A DNA stretch of 64,000 bases from Delphinus delphis (taxonomy: Eukaryota; Chordata; Mammalia; Artiodactyla; Delphinidae): positions 1,691,501-1,755,500 of the forward strand of contig NC_082698.1 in NCBI RefSeq assembly GCF_949987515.2, given 5' to 3'. Below the pieces are notes generated by a model. It made no database searches and had not been told where the DNA came from. It saw only the letters and a list, made by a program, of their open reading frames with translations. Made by a program: the position numbers and the translations under genes. This document shows positions 10,420 through 22,309 of the stretch, one piece after another. Every line of letters starts with the position of its first letter. Position 1 is the first letter of the stretch.

Positions 10420-12658
10420 TTCCTCCGTCACTATTCACCCGGTTACGGAAACCAGAAACACGCGTCGTCTCCCCCCTTCCTCTCTGCGTCAACCTCCCGT
10501 CTGTCACGTGGGGGTCCACACTGCTCTCCGCCACCAGAGGAGATTTAGCTGATTAGGCGACACTGGGCACTCAAGGAAAGAGTATTTCTGACATAAGAAC
10601 CAGGTTGCAAGCACAGCAGAAGGCCGGTCCAGGGCTTATGTTCGCGCCCAGTGAGGGTGGGGAGAAAACAGCTACATAATTTGGGGGCCTGGTGCGAAAT
10701 GATAACGTGGGTCCCTTGTTCAAAAATTATTAAGACTTTTAAGATGGTGGCGACAGAGCATGAGACCAGTCGAGGGCCCTTAGAGCACCGGCCTGTCCCC
10801 TGTGCGTGTCACATGCCAGGAAGCCGGCCATGCACAGAATTAGTAGCTAATCTCGTCTGAGGTTGGGGATTAGACTGAGTGACCAAGGATGCCAGGGGAA
10901 GGATCCAAGTCAGGGTCCAGCCTCGGGCCCAACCTCACCCCTCAAACAGGGGAACATTAACCACTGAACCGTCGTTATGGCTCAGAAGAGGTGAGCCTGC
11001 CTCAGGCGCCCACCTGCAGACTCGGGGCATCAGCACCTCGGGCAGCGTCACCTCCGCACCCAGACTCCTGGCGCAGGTCTCTTGCCCCTGTTGCCAGCAT
11101 CGCTCATGTGGAGGTGGCAGCTGACCTGGAGGGGCTCCTCCCAGATCCTCCTCTGGGTCTTGGGACACACGCCGCCCCCCGGCCTCCAAAGCCACTTATG
11201 CTTCTGCCCACAGAGTTCTGCAAAGCTCTGCCTTTAAGGGCTGAATTTTTAGGGTGAAGCAACACGAACATGTGCACGTAATTCACACTTAGTTGATGTC
11301 CACAGCATTCTCTGAAAGCAATTCTGCAGGAAATGTCCCTTTTCCATTTTGAAATTTACTACATTTTCAAGCTGACTTTTGATTAAACACATCTCGTTAG
11401 CATTTCACTCTGGTGAAGTCATAGATCAAGTGTTGCAACGTATTGTTAAGGTCCTAGAGAAAACACTGTTGGTGACTTCAATAGCTCAGATAGTAAGAAG
11501 GAGGAGCCTTGCCTACTTCCTGTATAACAGCATAAAATATGGGGCCGCTTGCCTGCTACCCTTATACATAAGACATGATTCTAAAGAAAAGGAGGGTTTT
11601 GGCCATTTGGGGGTTGATGATCCCACCCGTGGGACAGAGGTGAACGTCCGGATCTTTCCCTTAGACCAAATGTTTCCCAGTTTGTAATTTCGTGCTGTTT
11701 TACGCTGTAATTTGGGGGTAACACATATAAAGAAAGGAGGCGGGTGCAAGTAGATGGCAACGGTGCCCGTGTTCACCTGGTGAAGGCTCCAGAGAGCTGC
11801 ATCCCGCTGCCCTGCACCAGACACCTGAGAAGCCACCTGGACTCGGGTACTTGCTGGCCCAGAGGGCTGTGTCAACCATCAAAGAAACGTGTATTTTCAA
11901 GTTAACTAAAAAAGGGGCTGGGTCGCGAGGCCTTGCAGTTGAAAGCTTTTTACGAATACTTAGTAAAATCCAAATTTAGAGGCATTATGTAATTGAAGTG
12001 TCCTTCATTTGGATTTGCAGTTAAAAACGCACGTAGGTGCCGAGTGTGGGAAGAAAGTTTCCCAGGGTCTGTTTCAGTCCTCACAGCCCCACGGGGCTGA
12101 GTGAGGGAGTGAGGGGCAGGAGATGCGCCAGGGTCTCGCAGCCAGGAGGGTTCGTGTCCTTCCCACCGAGCTGGGCTTCGCTGCGCCCCACGTCAAACCC
12201 GAGGAAGCTGCTGCGGGAAAGTATCTGGCGGCACCTGAAGGGCTGAGCCGGACCCGGAGCCTGGGCTGGGGCTGGGCGCAAGGCAGGAGGTCCAGGTGGG
12301 GCAGAGTCCAGGGCCTAGGCTGGCTGAGGACCTCAGGCTGCAAAAAGGCTTCAAAACCAGCAGACCTCAATGAGAGGGAGGAGAGCTTCCGACCTAGCTG
12401 GGAAAGGGGTTCATCTGGAAACATCCATTTCAACCACCTAAGTCACTGAGGACAAGTGAGCCCCGGGAAGCTGCCCACAGGTGGCAGTGAGTCAGGGGGC
12501 CTGGGAGGTGCACTGTGTCCCCATGTGGCCCAGCACGGGGTCACTGCCATGGGGGTGACAGGCTAGGAGCCTGCCAGGCACTCCCAGGTGTGTGCTCGGT
12601 CCTGTATTGGTTAATAAATAAGAGGTTGAGTATTTTGATGAATAACAAACAGATAGAA
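10420..12658. other. Unclassified sequence
   Basis: No supportable gene or clear repeat is seen. Around 12060-12150 a cctcacagccccacggggctgag block followed by a gggtctcgcagcc block weakly recalls MIR, but too little aligns to call it. GC rises from about 12030 to 12600. The overlapping open frames at 12074-12449 on both strands are the sort expected in GC-rich DNA. Confidence 0.45.
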
Positions 12659-12683
12659 GAATGAATGAATGAATGAATGAATG
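12659..12683. repeat. (GAAT)n microsatellite
   Basis: Six perfect GAAT units and a partial unit lie together. An L2 3' end naturally carries tgaatgaatga, so the tract might have grown from an old L2 tail. The sequence upstream is too diverged to confirm this. Confidence 0.9.
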
Positions 12684-12727
12684 ACTAAAAGGCTGATTGA
12701 CTCAGTGAGTGACTAGAGGCATCAATG

Positions 12728-12850
12728 AATGCAAAAGAGAAAGGGACAGAGAGAGCAAGGAAGTGAGAAGGAACAGAAGAAAGGGCAGAGGAGGGAAGGA
12801 CAAAGGGAAACCGAGAGGGGAGAAGGCAGGAGAGAGCAGGAGGACAGACG
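12728..12850 (+). repeat. Purine-rich (GA) tract
   Basis: A long stretch is composed almost entirely of A and G with few pyrimidine interruptions, such as gagagagcaaggaagtgag. It is low-complexity sequence. The open frames over it on either strand translate to lysine/glutamate/arginine-rich or serine/leucine-rich strings, typical of low-complexity DNA and not of a gene. Confidence 0.8.
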
Positions 12851-15117
12851 GAGCGGGCCGGTGCGGCCTGGGGTCTGCATCGTAGGCCCTACCCCGCGAC
12901 CTCCTGCTTTTCCATGGAGCCCTGCAGGAGAAACCACCCTCCTCCTTTCCTGCCAGTGGTTCCCTGCAGCAACCGAGGGTCCAAGCACGGACAGCGAGTG
13001 CAGCCGTCTCCCTTGAGCAGAGACGGCAGCCGGCCTGGCACTGCCGCCGCCGCTGCATTTCTGGCGGGTCCCTGGGGAAGAGTCCCCCCACCGTCCCCAC
13101 AGACCCCTCCACTTTCCCCGCCAAGCAGGATCCAAACAAGTTCCTGGGGGCGGATTCATTAGCTAATTCATCGGCACTGCCCATTAGCAGACAGGGAGGC
13201 TCTGCTCACGGCCTTCACACGGAGGGGATGCACCACATGGGGAGCGGGGGCCCCGGCATGGCCGAGGGGCTCAGACCCACGTGGCTCTGAACCCCTCGCT
13301 TCCAGGGCGTCCCTGGCTAATGTGCCGGCTGCTTCCCCCCGAAGGACTAGGGCTGTGAGCAGCACGAGGACCAGCTGACCTGCCAGGAGGCTGCGCTTTG
13401 GGAGGCAAAGGGATGAGTCCACGTCACTCATCAGGGATGAGTCAGAGATGAGAAGGGAGAGCTTGAGCCTGAAGACTGGCTGTTCGCGTGGAGCTCTCGA
13501 CGTGCCTGGAGTCGAGCGCAGGGTCGCTGGCCAGAGCGGCCCTGGAAGGAGGCCGGGTCTCAGCCGGCCGTGGGCAGGCAGAGGGCGGCCACAGGCCACG
13601 AGGAGCCAGGCTCACCTGCCGCTGGAGCCCCAGTCCCCTTCTGCCCGTCCCACGTGGGGAGGCCCTGGGGGAAGCTGGGGCCTGCTCAGCTGGCGGTTCT
13701 AATAATTTTCTCTTTTCCTGTTTTGTACATGTGGAGGGGTGAGACAGCAGTAGGGCCAGGACGGGAGGGATCAGGGCAAACAGGAGGGAGCTGGGGCGGA
13801 GGTGGAGGATGGGACACTCCAGGTTTTCTCTGTTTCCCCGAACCCACTGGCTCTCCAAATGCCCAGTCATTCTTCCTCTGAGAAATTTTCAAATTTATAT
13901 CACTGGTAGGTGTATAATACCTACAATCGTTTTCCGATGGAGAGAGCTGTAATACCACAACTTAAAAGCGATGGCAATTTTAGTGTTCTGCAAAATTCCT
14001 CTTCACAATGGAAATCATTCAAGCAGTTAGAAGTAAGCCTCAGATGACAGGCGTTTCCGGGGCCCCCATGTGATGCGAGGGTGCCGTCTGATGTATCACT
14101 CTTCCTTCCTTCTACCCCCAGGGCTGCCTCCTCTTCCTTATCCACATATTCAAAATTAGCATAATCAGTCAGATGTGGAGTGTTCAAAATTAGAAGTTGG
14201 GTAGGCATTTCAGCCAAAACTCTTTTTACTGGGTTTGCCTCAAACATTAATCAGTCTTCCATTATAAATGACTCAGATGTGGAGCAGAGCTGGATGGATT
14301 TCAAAGACATCTTTCCCTAACAAGCACGCCCCAATAGTTTCCTAAAACTAAAAAGGATCTCACATGGCAGAGGAGGAAAAAATCATTACAGTCATTAAGG
14401 GCCGTGACTTGCTTTAAAGGCTGCTAAGATTCTGGAGAGAGTTGGCATGCCCCTTGCACGCCTGGGAAGTCGGCTCCTTCTTCTATTAATGAGCCCTTTC
14501 TCATTAGCCTCCTGTACGGATCCGGGCAGGCACAAGGTGGGGTCCTCGCCCCCACAGCAGCTGCCTCTGAGCCCTCTGCTTTGATTTTTGTTTTTTTTAA
14601 ATAAAGGTTTTAGTTCATGCACTGTTGCCTTGCTAGCAGATGCATGGCTTTTTCAGGAAAAGCGGCTTCTGGAAGAAACGCATCATTACTAGCATTTTTG
14701 TTGTTGATTAAGACACAGGTGCTCAGCAGCCTCCAAAGGTGCAGAGCTTGGGTTTAGAATCAGCAACTTCTGAGCCTGAACCCCAGGTCCAAGGCTGCCA
14801 GAACATTCGCCGGGCAAGTGTGAGACAGTCTTTGGTCCCGATGAGGAGGCTTTAAAGGAGCCCAGGCAGAACTTCAACTTCCAGGCAGGGTTGGCCACTC
14901 CCTGTGCAGCTCCAGAGACTTTCCTTCAGCAATGCACACTTGGCCAAAGTGAGCAAAGTGAGGAAAGATGGAGAGAGGACAGCCTGATGGGTGGACACCT
15001 TAGTCCTGGGACCAAGGAATTCTCATCCTTTGGGGCCTCAAAGTACATCTGACCCATTATCCATGTTATACTGCAGACGAACACATGGGAGCATGTCTGG
15101 TAGAGCAAGGGCTGCTC
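12851..15117. other. Unclassified sequence, GC-rich then mixed
   Basis: The part at 12851-13680 is GC-rich with long overlapping open frames on both strands and no recognisable protein. From 13880 to 14340 composition becomes AT-rich and apparently repeat-free, with short words such as TAATCAGTC and ATGACTCAG (AP-1-like at about 14269). I see no exon, tRNA or clear transposon. Confidence 0.45.
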
Positions 15118-15755
15118 TGTGATGGTGGAACCGAGCAGGACCCTGGGGGGGGCCTTCCTGTGACAGACACCCCCATCATGTCCTCTGCCTGCCTCTTGTT
15201 TACAGAAAAACTTCAGCCTCCTAAGCCTTCCCTGAAAGAGCAAATTTAATCAGAGAAGTGAGAAAATGCAGAAACAAAGGAAAACAGTCAAGCAAGACCA
15301 AATTATATCAGTGTAGCCATTAAACCAACTCAAGGACCTTTAGTTTCTCCTCAAGGGCTATAGATACTATTCTGAGCTACGTCCTTGAGCTCTTTTGCAG
15401 ATACTAAAACCCCCACCAGGCAGAAGTTAACTGCACATGCTGCCCACGAGCACACAGACCACAGACCCACTGGAAACAGAAGGTTGGTGATGTTGACTCC
15501 CAATGACCTCACTACCCACCAATCAGAAGAGCATCCACGAGCTGACCATGCACTCTACAGCCTCCGTCCCTCACCCTGTCTTTAAAAACCCTTCCCTGAA
15601 ATCCATTAGGGAGTTTGGGTCTTCTGAGCACTAGCTGCCTGGACTCCTTGCTTGGCACCTGCAATAATCGCTGCGCTTTCCTTCCCCACCACCCAGGGTC
15701 AGTAGATTGGCTTTATTGCGCATAGGCAAGCGGATCTAAGTTTGGTTCAGTGACA
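15118..15755 (+). mobile_element. Solitary LTR, ERV1-like, copy 1
   Basis: The 5' half matches 37513-37795 closely and in the same order: 'cagagaagtgagaaaa', 'ctcctcaagggctat', then 'gatactaaaacccccaccagg', followed by gaagttaac. The 3' half has an LTR layout: CCAAT words, a tttaaaaaccc TATA-like box at about 15580, a caataat remnant of the polyadenylation signal at about 15660, then an R-U5-like tail ending near ttcagtgaca. No viral internal region flanks it, so it looks like a solo LTR left by recombination. Class I (ERV1) is inferred from the layout; the family name is not resolved. Confidence 0.75.
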
Positions 15756-16383
15756 ATGGTAGCTCTCACACTGCCCCCCTAAGTAAAGTGTCGTTTCCTT
15801 TAAAGAGGTAATAATCACAGTAAAACAACAGCAGCTAGCAATGTAATCCATTACATTTAGTCCAATGCCCAGTTTTAGGTGACATTTATGGTTTATCTTG
15901 TATAGGAGATGGACAAAAGACTCTTAAATATATATATAAATATATTTAAAGAGAAACCTTAGACCTGCAAAAATAGACTCCCCTGTCACCCTCTTTATAG
16001 TCATGTTCTTGAAAGAGGGAACAGTTGGCTGGTTTTCTTCTGATCTTGCTAACTGATGTGAAAAAGTAATATTCCGTGGTTGCTGGGTCTACCCCAGCCC
16101 TTCAGGCTCCAGCCCCTGTCTCATGATGCTGGAGTCTTAATGACTTCTCATATCTGTCAGGACGCTCCACCCAACCTTCAGCACCAACCCAGCAGCATTT
16201 AATAATTAATCTTCAAGCAGTGTATAGTCTAGATCCTTTAATAAGGCCAGCCACCTTCTCTTTTCTTACTAGAAAATCTGCTTTTAACAATCTCCTTGAA
16301 ATCCCTTGTAATATATATGAAATTAAAAACTGAGGTCAGACAGTTTGCAACAAAACCTTGTACAATGGTGGAGAGTCTTACTT
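15756..16383. other. AT-rich unclassified sequence
   Basis: This lies between the LTR and the long SINE. It includes a TATATA-rich stretch at 15927-15952. No gene or clear repeat is seen. Confidence 0.45.
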
Positions 16384-16731
16384 AAAATTGGATTTCAGGG
16401 ACTTCCCTGGTGGTGCAGTTGTTAAGAATCTGCCTGCCAATGCAAGGGACACGGGTTCTAGCCCTGATCCAGGAAGATCCCACATGCCGCGGAGCAACGA
16501 AGCCCGTATGCCACAACTACTAAGCCTGCTCTCTAGAGCCTGTGAGCCACAACTACTGAAGCCCACATGCCTAGAAGCCTGTGCTCCGCAACAAAAGAAG
16601 CCACTACAATGAGAAGCCCGGGCACCACAACGAAGAGTAGCCCCCGCTCGCCGCAACAAGAGAAAGTCCACGTGCAGCAACGAAGACCCAACGCAGCCAA
16701 AAATAAGTAAACTAAAAAAAATTGGATTTCA
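16384..16731 (+). mobile_element. Long CHR-type SINE with perfect target-site duplication
   Basis: The element body spans 16398-16717. It starts gggacttccctggtggtgca and carries a tRNA-derived promoter with an A-box-like start and a B-box-like gggttctagccctgatcc. It continues with the ccacaactactgaagccc and ccgcaacaagagaaag modules and ends gccaaaaataagtaaactaa plus an A run. A perfect 14-base duplication, aaaattggatttca, flanks it at 16384-16397 and 16718-16731, showing L1-mediated insertion. This family is characteristic of whales and hippopotamus. The open frame across it is not a gene. Confidence 0.95.
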
Positions 16732-17604
16732 CAACGCTGTTGATAAGATCACTGAATCAAATGATTGTCAAAATATTTGCTCAGCAGATCCAGACCCCTC
16801 CTTCCTTAGAAATTAAAATACACATTTTTTTTCACTGTGATCAAAATTGAACAATTAAACTGTGATTTCATACTAAGTTTCCAAGCTCCTATGACTGCCT
16901 TTGATCTAAATAGACTTATTGGGTTGAATGGTCCACATTCAGTTTCCCAGGTAGGGGAGATTTTTCTTTCCATGATCATCGCATCTCAGAGTCCTTACTA
17001 GTCCCCCAGGAAACAGGTCCTGTTGTGCATATGTGCTGCCCTCCCAGAGATGATGTTTTCCATCTGTAGACTGGTCAGGAAACCTTGGCCTGGGCGCCCT
17101 CTCTTGAAGATGGCAGTACAGAGAGGGGCCCAGGGATGCTTTGAACATGTGTGCACTCACGGAGCTCTGGTTTCAGAAAATACTTCCCCTCAAAGAACCA
17201 TCAACCCCACTTCCACTAGAGGTTCCTCAGCCTGGCTGTCCTGGGGGTAACACTCAGTGAGGTGGGAGGACAGGCTGTGGGACCAGGGAGAAGTTGAGCT
17301 TGGTCAGCACACAGCCCCACTCAGAGCGTTGGGTTCTCAGACACGTGCAGGGCTGGCTGTGCAGCCGGATCTCTTTGGGCCCTGGGAGAAGGATGTGAAC
17401 ACAGCCTGGGCAAGCTCTCGGGGTCTGCACACAGAGGCACGGCCCACGGCTAAGGAGGTGACTTTGCCCATTTTTCAAATATCGTCCCCGGCAGTCCCTT
17501 GGATTTTCTCATTCAAGGAGTAAATTTGTGGTAGTTCCTGTCTTTCTAAATTGAACACATCTCACACTTCCCCGACAGCTTGTGGGATTAACCAGACCTA
17601 AATC
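16732..17604. other. Unclassified sequence
   Basis: AT-rich near the SINE and mixed afterwards. I see no gene, LTR or SINE. Open frames at 16939-17160 (minus) and 17257-17523 (plus) have no protein features. Confidence 0.45.
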
Positions 17605-17720
17605 AGCCCCGCCACCCACCAGGTGTGTGACCAGGAAGACTCAGCCTCTCTCAACCTCAGTTCCCCAGATGGAAAATGGGGTCCAGCAAGTTTCTGCTAG
17701 AACTGAGTGTCCAGCACATG
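17605..17720 (-). mobile_element. MIR SINE fragment, antisense
   Basis: The block order matches the reverse complement of MIR. A gtgtgaccaggaag segment (consensus gtgtgaccttgggcaag) is followed by ctctcaacctcagttcccc (consensus cctctctgtgcctcagtttcc). Then comes agatggaaaatgggg (consensus atctgtaaaatgggg), after which similarity fades. Confidence 0.7.
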
Positions 17721-17849
17721 GCCCAGAGCTGGCTGAGTCCTCCAAGCCGGGGGCTCTGAGTTACATAATTGTAAGAAACGCTAAGACTTCTAGGCTAATT
17801 CTGTGCGTAACGCTCTTCTTTGATCCCAGAAGAATGACAGGATTTACGC

Positions 17850-17945
17850 CCTCAGTGATTATCTGCTGAGTGCCCACTCCACCTGGGGACCGGAGCAGGA
17901 CTGGCACGCGCTCACGGCCTCCAGTCTGTGTGGGTCCCCAAGTCC
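17850..17945 (-). mobile_element. Possible L2 or MIR remnant
   Basis: A 'ctgctgagtgcccactcc' block followed by 'acctggggaccggagcagg' and 'gcgctcacggcctccagtctg' recalls the L2 antisense stretch with tgagcacctactatg, gctggggatacagcagt and cctcatggagcttacagtc. The match is short and diverged. Confidence 0.4.
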
Positions 17946-19189
17946 CTGGTTCCAAGTCCTGGTTGACAAGCAGCCCACACTGGCCCTGCCCCCGCTCTCC
18001 TCTCTTCCGCATGCCTGACGCCGTGCTGGTCTGTCCCGACCACGTTCCCACCCGTCCGTGTGCCGTCATCCCACCGATTGGTCCTCACCTGCTCAGTCTC
18101 CTTTCCTTACGGCCTCTGTCGGCGCCAAAGTGTCAGAGCTTCCTCGGAGGGTGGCGCTCCCAGCAGAGCCAGCGGGTGTCAGTGTCCCTGGAACTGGGAG
18201 CTGCCTGGGCAGGGAGCCTCCCTACTCAGCTGCGGGCTCAACGGTCCACGTTCACGTGGTCACACTGCCCAGCCGGCAGCTTTGGGGCCGGAACCAGTGA
18301 GCTGGCTGATTCCCAATAAACATTGAACCGACCCAGCCCGTTCTGGGTCCTGAGGGTCTTATTGCTGGTGGGCAAGTTTTTCTGGAGAAACACGCTTTTA
18401 AAGTCTTGGTTTTATTTTTTAATCAGATTGGATAATTTCTGGCAATCAATAACCTTAATCAAACTGTGCATTCCATATACAAATTCACATGCAAATGCTT
18501 AGTTTGATAAAATCGCCCATGGACAGAACCGCTTCCCTTTCCAAAGCACTTTTACATCTTTATCTTATCTCAGTGTATTTATCTAAACAATGGCGGAACT
18601 TTGGCCAATACCAGCCTCCCATTTAAATGTGTCAGGAAACCAGGGAAGCTGTCTGGCCCGGTTACCGGTCTGGGGGAGTCAGGGCTGATGTCCAGGCCAC
18701 GTGGAGCACGTGCACACGCGGGCCGCGCCGTTGTCATGTGCTCTGGCAGCGCCTGACCCACTTCCCACTCCCCTCTCCGTTCTGGAAGGGTGTCCCGAGA
18801 GCCCGCCTCTCCAGGCGTCTCCCCACAGCAGGGCACTCCCCTCCTCTCCTGAGAGCTCTCTAGACTCCGAGGACATGCATTCAGGCCACGGTCTGCAGCC
18901 TTCTCTCCCCTCAGCCTGCAGATCACCCTCGGCCTTGAACACGTACCATCTGGAACCCCAGCTCTCCGTGCAGCCTGTCTTGGGAGACCCGCGGCCGGGC
19001 GTCCCTGCACCTAATTGCCACCTCCCCTGGGACGCCTCCCAGACACCCGGCTTACCCTGTGCCAGCAGGGCTGCCCTGGATTCCTCCTCGCCCCACGCCC
19101 CCTAAACAGAGGCAGGAGCACTGCTGCTGACTTTCTCTGCAGATAGCCCAGGCGAGCGGGTCTCCACCACGTGGTTCTCATCCCTCACC
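17946..19189. other. Unclassified sequence, GC-rich with an AT-rich island
   Basis: The parts at 17950-18340 and 18640-19100 are GC-rich with overlapping open frames on both strands and no recognisable product. Between them, 18400-18560 is AT-rich, apparently repeat-free, and carries an octamer-like ATGCAAAT. That part is a modest candidate for conserved non-coding DNA. No promoter architecture is evident. Confidence 0.4.
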
Positions 19190-19511
19190 TGGATGCGATG
19201 CTCCAGCAGGCTGCAGCTCTGTGCTTCTTCCCGTCCATCCATGCTCCACACTAGAGCCAGAGCTGTTCTCTAAATACACGAGCCAATGAGGTAACTCCAC
19301 CCTTTGGCTGACCCCAGGTTTGAGCTGCAGCCAGCAAACAGGGCTGCGTGGCCCTGGGGTCCAGCCTACCTTCCTAAACCCACCCCACGCCCCTTCCTCA
19401 CTCCTCCCTGTACCCCTGCCACACGGGCCTTCTTTATCCTGAGAGATTCCCAAACTCTCTGTGCCTCTGGGTTGCTGTCCCTGCTCTTCCCTCTGCCTGG
19501 AAACTCTTCTG
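19190..19511 (+). mobile_element. L2 LINE fragment, part 1
   Basis: The stretch ctgctcttccctctgcctgga near 19478-19500 is a hallmark of the L2 3' region in sense orientation (consensus cttgctgttccctctgcctgga). The upstream C/T-rich sequence fits the preceding L2 segment. The element is interrupted at about 19512 by an L1 3' end and resumes at about 19636. Confidence 0.75.
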
Positions 19512-19635
19512 TTGGCTTGTTTGTTTTTAATTTTTATTGGAGTATAATTGACCTACAATGTTGCATCAGTTTCAGGTATATAGTAAAGTGAATCAGATAT
19601 ATACATATATATAGGCATCTCCATTCTTTTTCAGA
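19512..19635 (-). mobile_element. L1 3' end inserted into L2
   Basis: On this strand the sequence reads ttttattggagtataattga, then a tttcaggtatatagtaaagtgaatcag-like block, then a tatacatatata stretch. This is the antisense of the cetartiodactyl L1 3' tail, also seen at 23392 and 61592. The L2 homology resumes directly after it, so the L1 is a later insertion. Confidence 0.85.
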
Positions 19636-19910
19636 CTTACCCTCGTCTTTTAGTGGAAGGTTGTGCCCTGGTCCAGGGGTCAGCTTTCTGTCACTTCCAC
19701 AGCGAGGTCTCTCCTGACCACCCTGGTTAAAGTAAGCCCGCCCACGCTGCCTCGGGGGGCTGGCTCTGCGTCCGCTCTTAGCACCTGTTCGTCATTGCCC
19801 TTGGTCAGCAGCGGAATATTCAGTGTCCCCTGCACAGGGCCGAGGCACAGTCAGTGCCCAGTGAAACTTGGGGGGATGAATCGGTCCCTTTACGCCAGAG
19901 TGACTTCAAT
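19636..19910 (+). mobile_element. L2 LINE fragment, part 2
   Basis: The sequence gtctctcctgaccaccctgg (consensus ggccttccctgaccaccct) is followed by a gttaaagtaagccc block and later by a cagtgtcccctgcacagggccgaggcacagtcagtgccc-like segment. The last corresponds to L2 'tgtatccccagcgcctagaacagtgcctggcacatagt'-type sequence in decayed form. It continues the fragment ending at 19511. Confidence 0.8.
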
Positions 19911-21479
19911 CTTTCCAAGAACTTCTCAAGTGGCAGTGCCGGGTGTTCCCTCAGGAAACTGTCTTTGAGGTGAAATCATGGTCCATTTAACTCTTTCCTT
20001 TGGGTTATCTGGACTCTGTATTTGGTTAAGGACATTTTAAAAGTCAGATCTGATGAGAAAAAAGTTCTTCAACATACTTAATGCCACAGAGTTTCCAAAT
20101 CTGTTTATTAGAGAGCATTAAAAAAAAATCAATTCTAGCCGTTAAAAGGAAGGGCATTTAACTTTATGTACAGTTAATCCTTCTCTAGTTTCAAGATGTC
20201 CTTATGACACAGGTTGTGACCAGGCTGCACCAGGAAGCAGGCCGTGTTTTCAGGGTCTTCCTTCCTCATGGGGCCTGGCTTCTCCTCGCGATGGCGGCAG
20301 GCACTCAGCCCAGTGGCCAGTGGCATCTGTGAAGACAGATTTCTTTACACTTAAGGCTCATGAGTAAGAAGCAGCTGTTGGCTGAGCCAGGATCAGCGTC
20401 AGCTCTTGGGGGCGACGAGTGGGTGCTGACTCCGCCTTTCCCGTCTCTGTCAACATCTGTGGAGCGCCCAAGGTAACCTTCCCTCCACCTGCCGTCCTTG
20501 GAGAGACAGCAGAGGGGCAGTTATGAAATTCTACAGTTGTTCCTTCTCTGAAGAATGATATTGTGAGCGGCTGCAATGTTTTGGAGATGAAGAGGATCCT
20601 TTATAATGTGCGGATGATATAAACTAAGCACAGCCTGAAGTCTCCGTTGAGCTCCAAGAAGCTGTCCAGTATGGACTGGTCACTAATGTCCATTCCCCAG
20701 TGAGTGCAAGGCTGGCGAGGACCCCCGTGGCCGCGTGCAACTGGGTTCCCCTGCAGCACGCTCTCCTCCGTCCATTCTTCCACAAGCCCGGTGATTTCAG
20801 TGGAAACGTTAATAGCATTTCTTTTTCTATTTGTGCTGCCCTCGTATTCTATCCGGTTGTTTTGATTAATCCCACTCCAAATGGCAACGATGCAAAATGC
20901 TCCATCCGTTCAGGTACCTTGTCTATTATTTTCAAAATTTAAATTAGAACTAGACACGCACACATACACACATGCATATTTTTTCAGCACCAAGTTCTGT
21001 ACCTGACCTGGAATAGACCCCCAGTAACTCTTGTCTGAAGGAATTAATTATGTCACCTGATACACTTTATTTCACTTTAGTTTTGGTATTTTGTTTCCAT
21101 GTTAATAGAGTGGAAACTTGACTGTAAATGAAGAACTCGTCTTACCGTTTTTTCAGTGGTTGAACTGTCAGCATGATGTTTGAACAATGTTGGCTCATCG
21201 TAGCCACGTAACAGCCACTTGAAATAAGAGATGCATGAAGTCATAACTGTACATCTACAGACATGCGTACGTATGTGTGTATCTGGTACAATGGCTTCTT
21301 TATCAGTTGTTATCTGGCAAAGCTTTGATAATTAGTAAAACACTTACGAAGTCTTATTTGATAAGCGTTTGTATATAGCATTTAATAAATAAAATTGCTT
21401 TTTCACATGAATAATGTAGGCACTTTTCATTGGCATGTGTCTAATTATATCAATTTGATATCAACTATAATACACATTT
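19911..21479. other. Unclassified AT-rich sequence
   Basis: I find no secure gene. On the minus strand, 20604-20909 is open for 102 codons between stops. It has no in-frame ATG near its start, a likely chance length in this window, and no domain I recognise. A short run of CA/TA words lies at 20955-20980. The rest shows no clear repeat. Confidence 0.4.
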
Positions 21480-22090
21480 CACTGTTTCTGGATTTGTTTT
21501 AACTTCACCACATAACTGAAGCAACTTTAGGTGTCATATTTTTAGCTTATGTCTTAATGGCTGCAAAATACATCACTTGTATGGATGACCGAGAAGTTAT
21601 GTACTCAGTCTTCTGTTCATGGACATGTGAGTTGTTTGAACCACATTTTTCCGACTACACCCAGTGCCACGATGACTCTCATGTTACATTCTTGTGTGTG
21701 AACCTGTGATGGTGTTTCTTTGATGAACGTCAAGGAGAAAACCTGCCACATCAAAGAACATACACACCTTGAATTTTGTTAGATATTGACAAATTGACTT
21801 TTAGCTCCCAACTCTAGTGAATGGGAGTGGCTATTTCCCCACATCCTCGCTACCTTTGGGCAGCATAGGTTTTTTTCTTCAATCTTTGCCAACCTGATAG
21901 AAATAATGGTAGCTAGTGTTGTGTTTCTCTGCATTTCTTTGATTATTAGCAAGGTGAGTGTTTCTTCATATACATATTGACTATTCACCTGCCTTTCTCT
22001 GGGATTGTTTTTATCCTTACCCCTTTTATACTGATTTTTAATTTTATTATTTTGTAAGATCTGATATATGAAGGATATTGTTGGATTAGT
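21480..22090 (-). mobile_element. Old L1 fragment, antisense
   Basis: The stretch reads like the reverse complement of an L1 3' region. It has taatggctgcaaaatacatc (consensus atggctgcatagtattcc), a gttcatggacatgtgagttgtttg block, cccaactctagtgaatggg, ccccacatcctcgctacc (consensus ccacatcctcgccaac), and a final tgcatttctttgattattag. Divergence indicates an L1M-type element of considerable age. No intact coding frame remains. Confidence 0.7.
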
Positions 22091-22309
22091 ATACAGCAAT
22101 TAGAAACAGAAAAGAAGATCTTCATAAATCAACATAGATTATAGAGTTGAATAAGTAAAACATATAACCATGCTGATAGCATTACATTCTATGTAACTAA
22201 GGCAACACATGGGTGAGTTCTTCTGGAAATGGTGGGCAAGTTAATGTAGATCAACACTACCACTGAGAACAATTAGAAGAGCTGGAAAAACTATGCTGAG
22301 GAAATGAAG

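Noticed and set aside
12030..12210. Possible MIR
   Set aside because: Only one short block resembles MIR and the remaining order does not fit.
16358..16680. Open frames on both strands over the long SINE, and similar frames at 51796-52276, 61155-61589 and 62694-63229
   Set aside because: The near-identical peptides at several loci come from copies of one SINE family.
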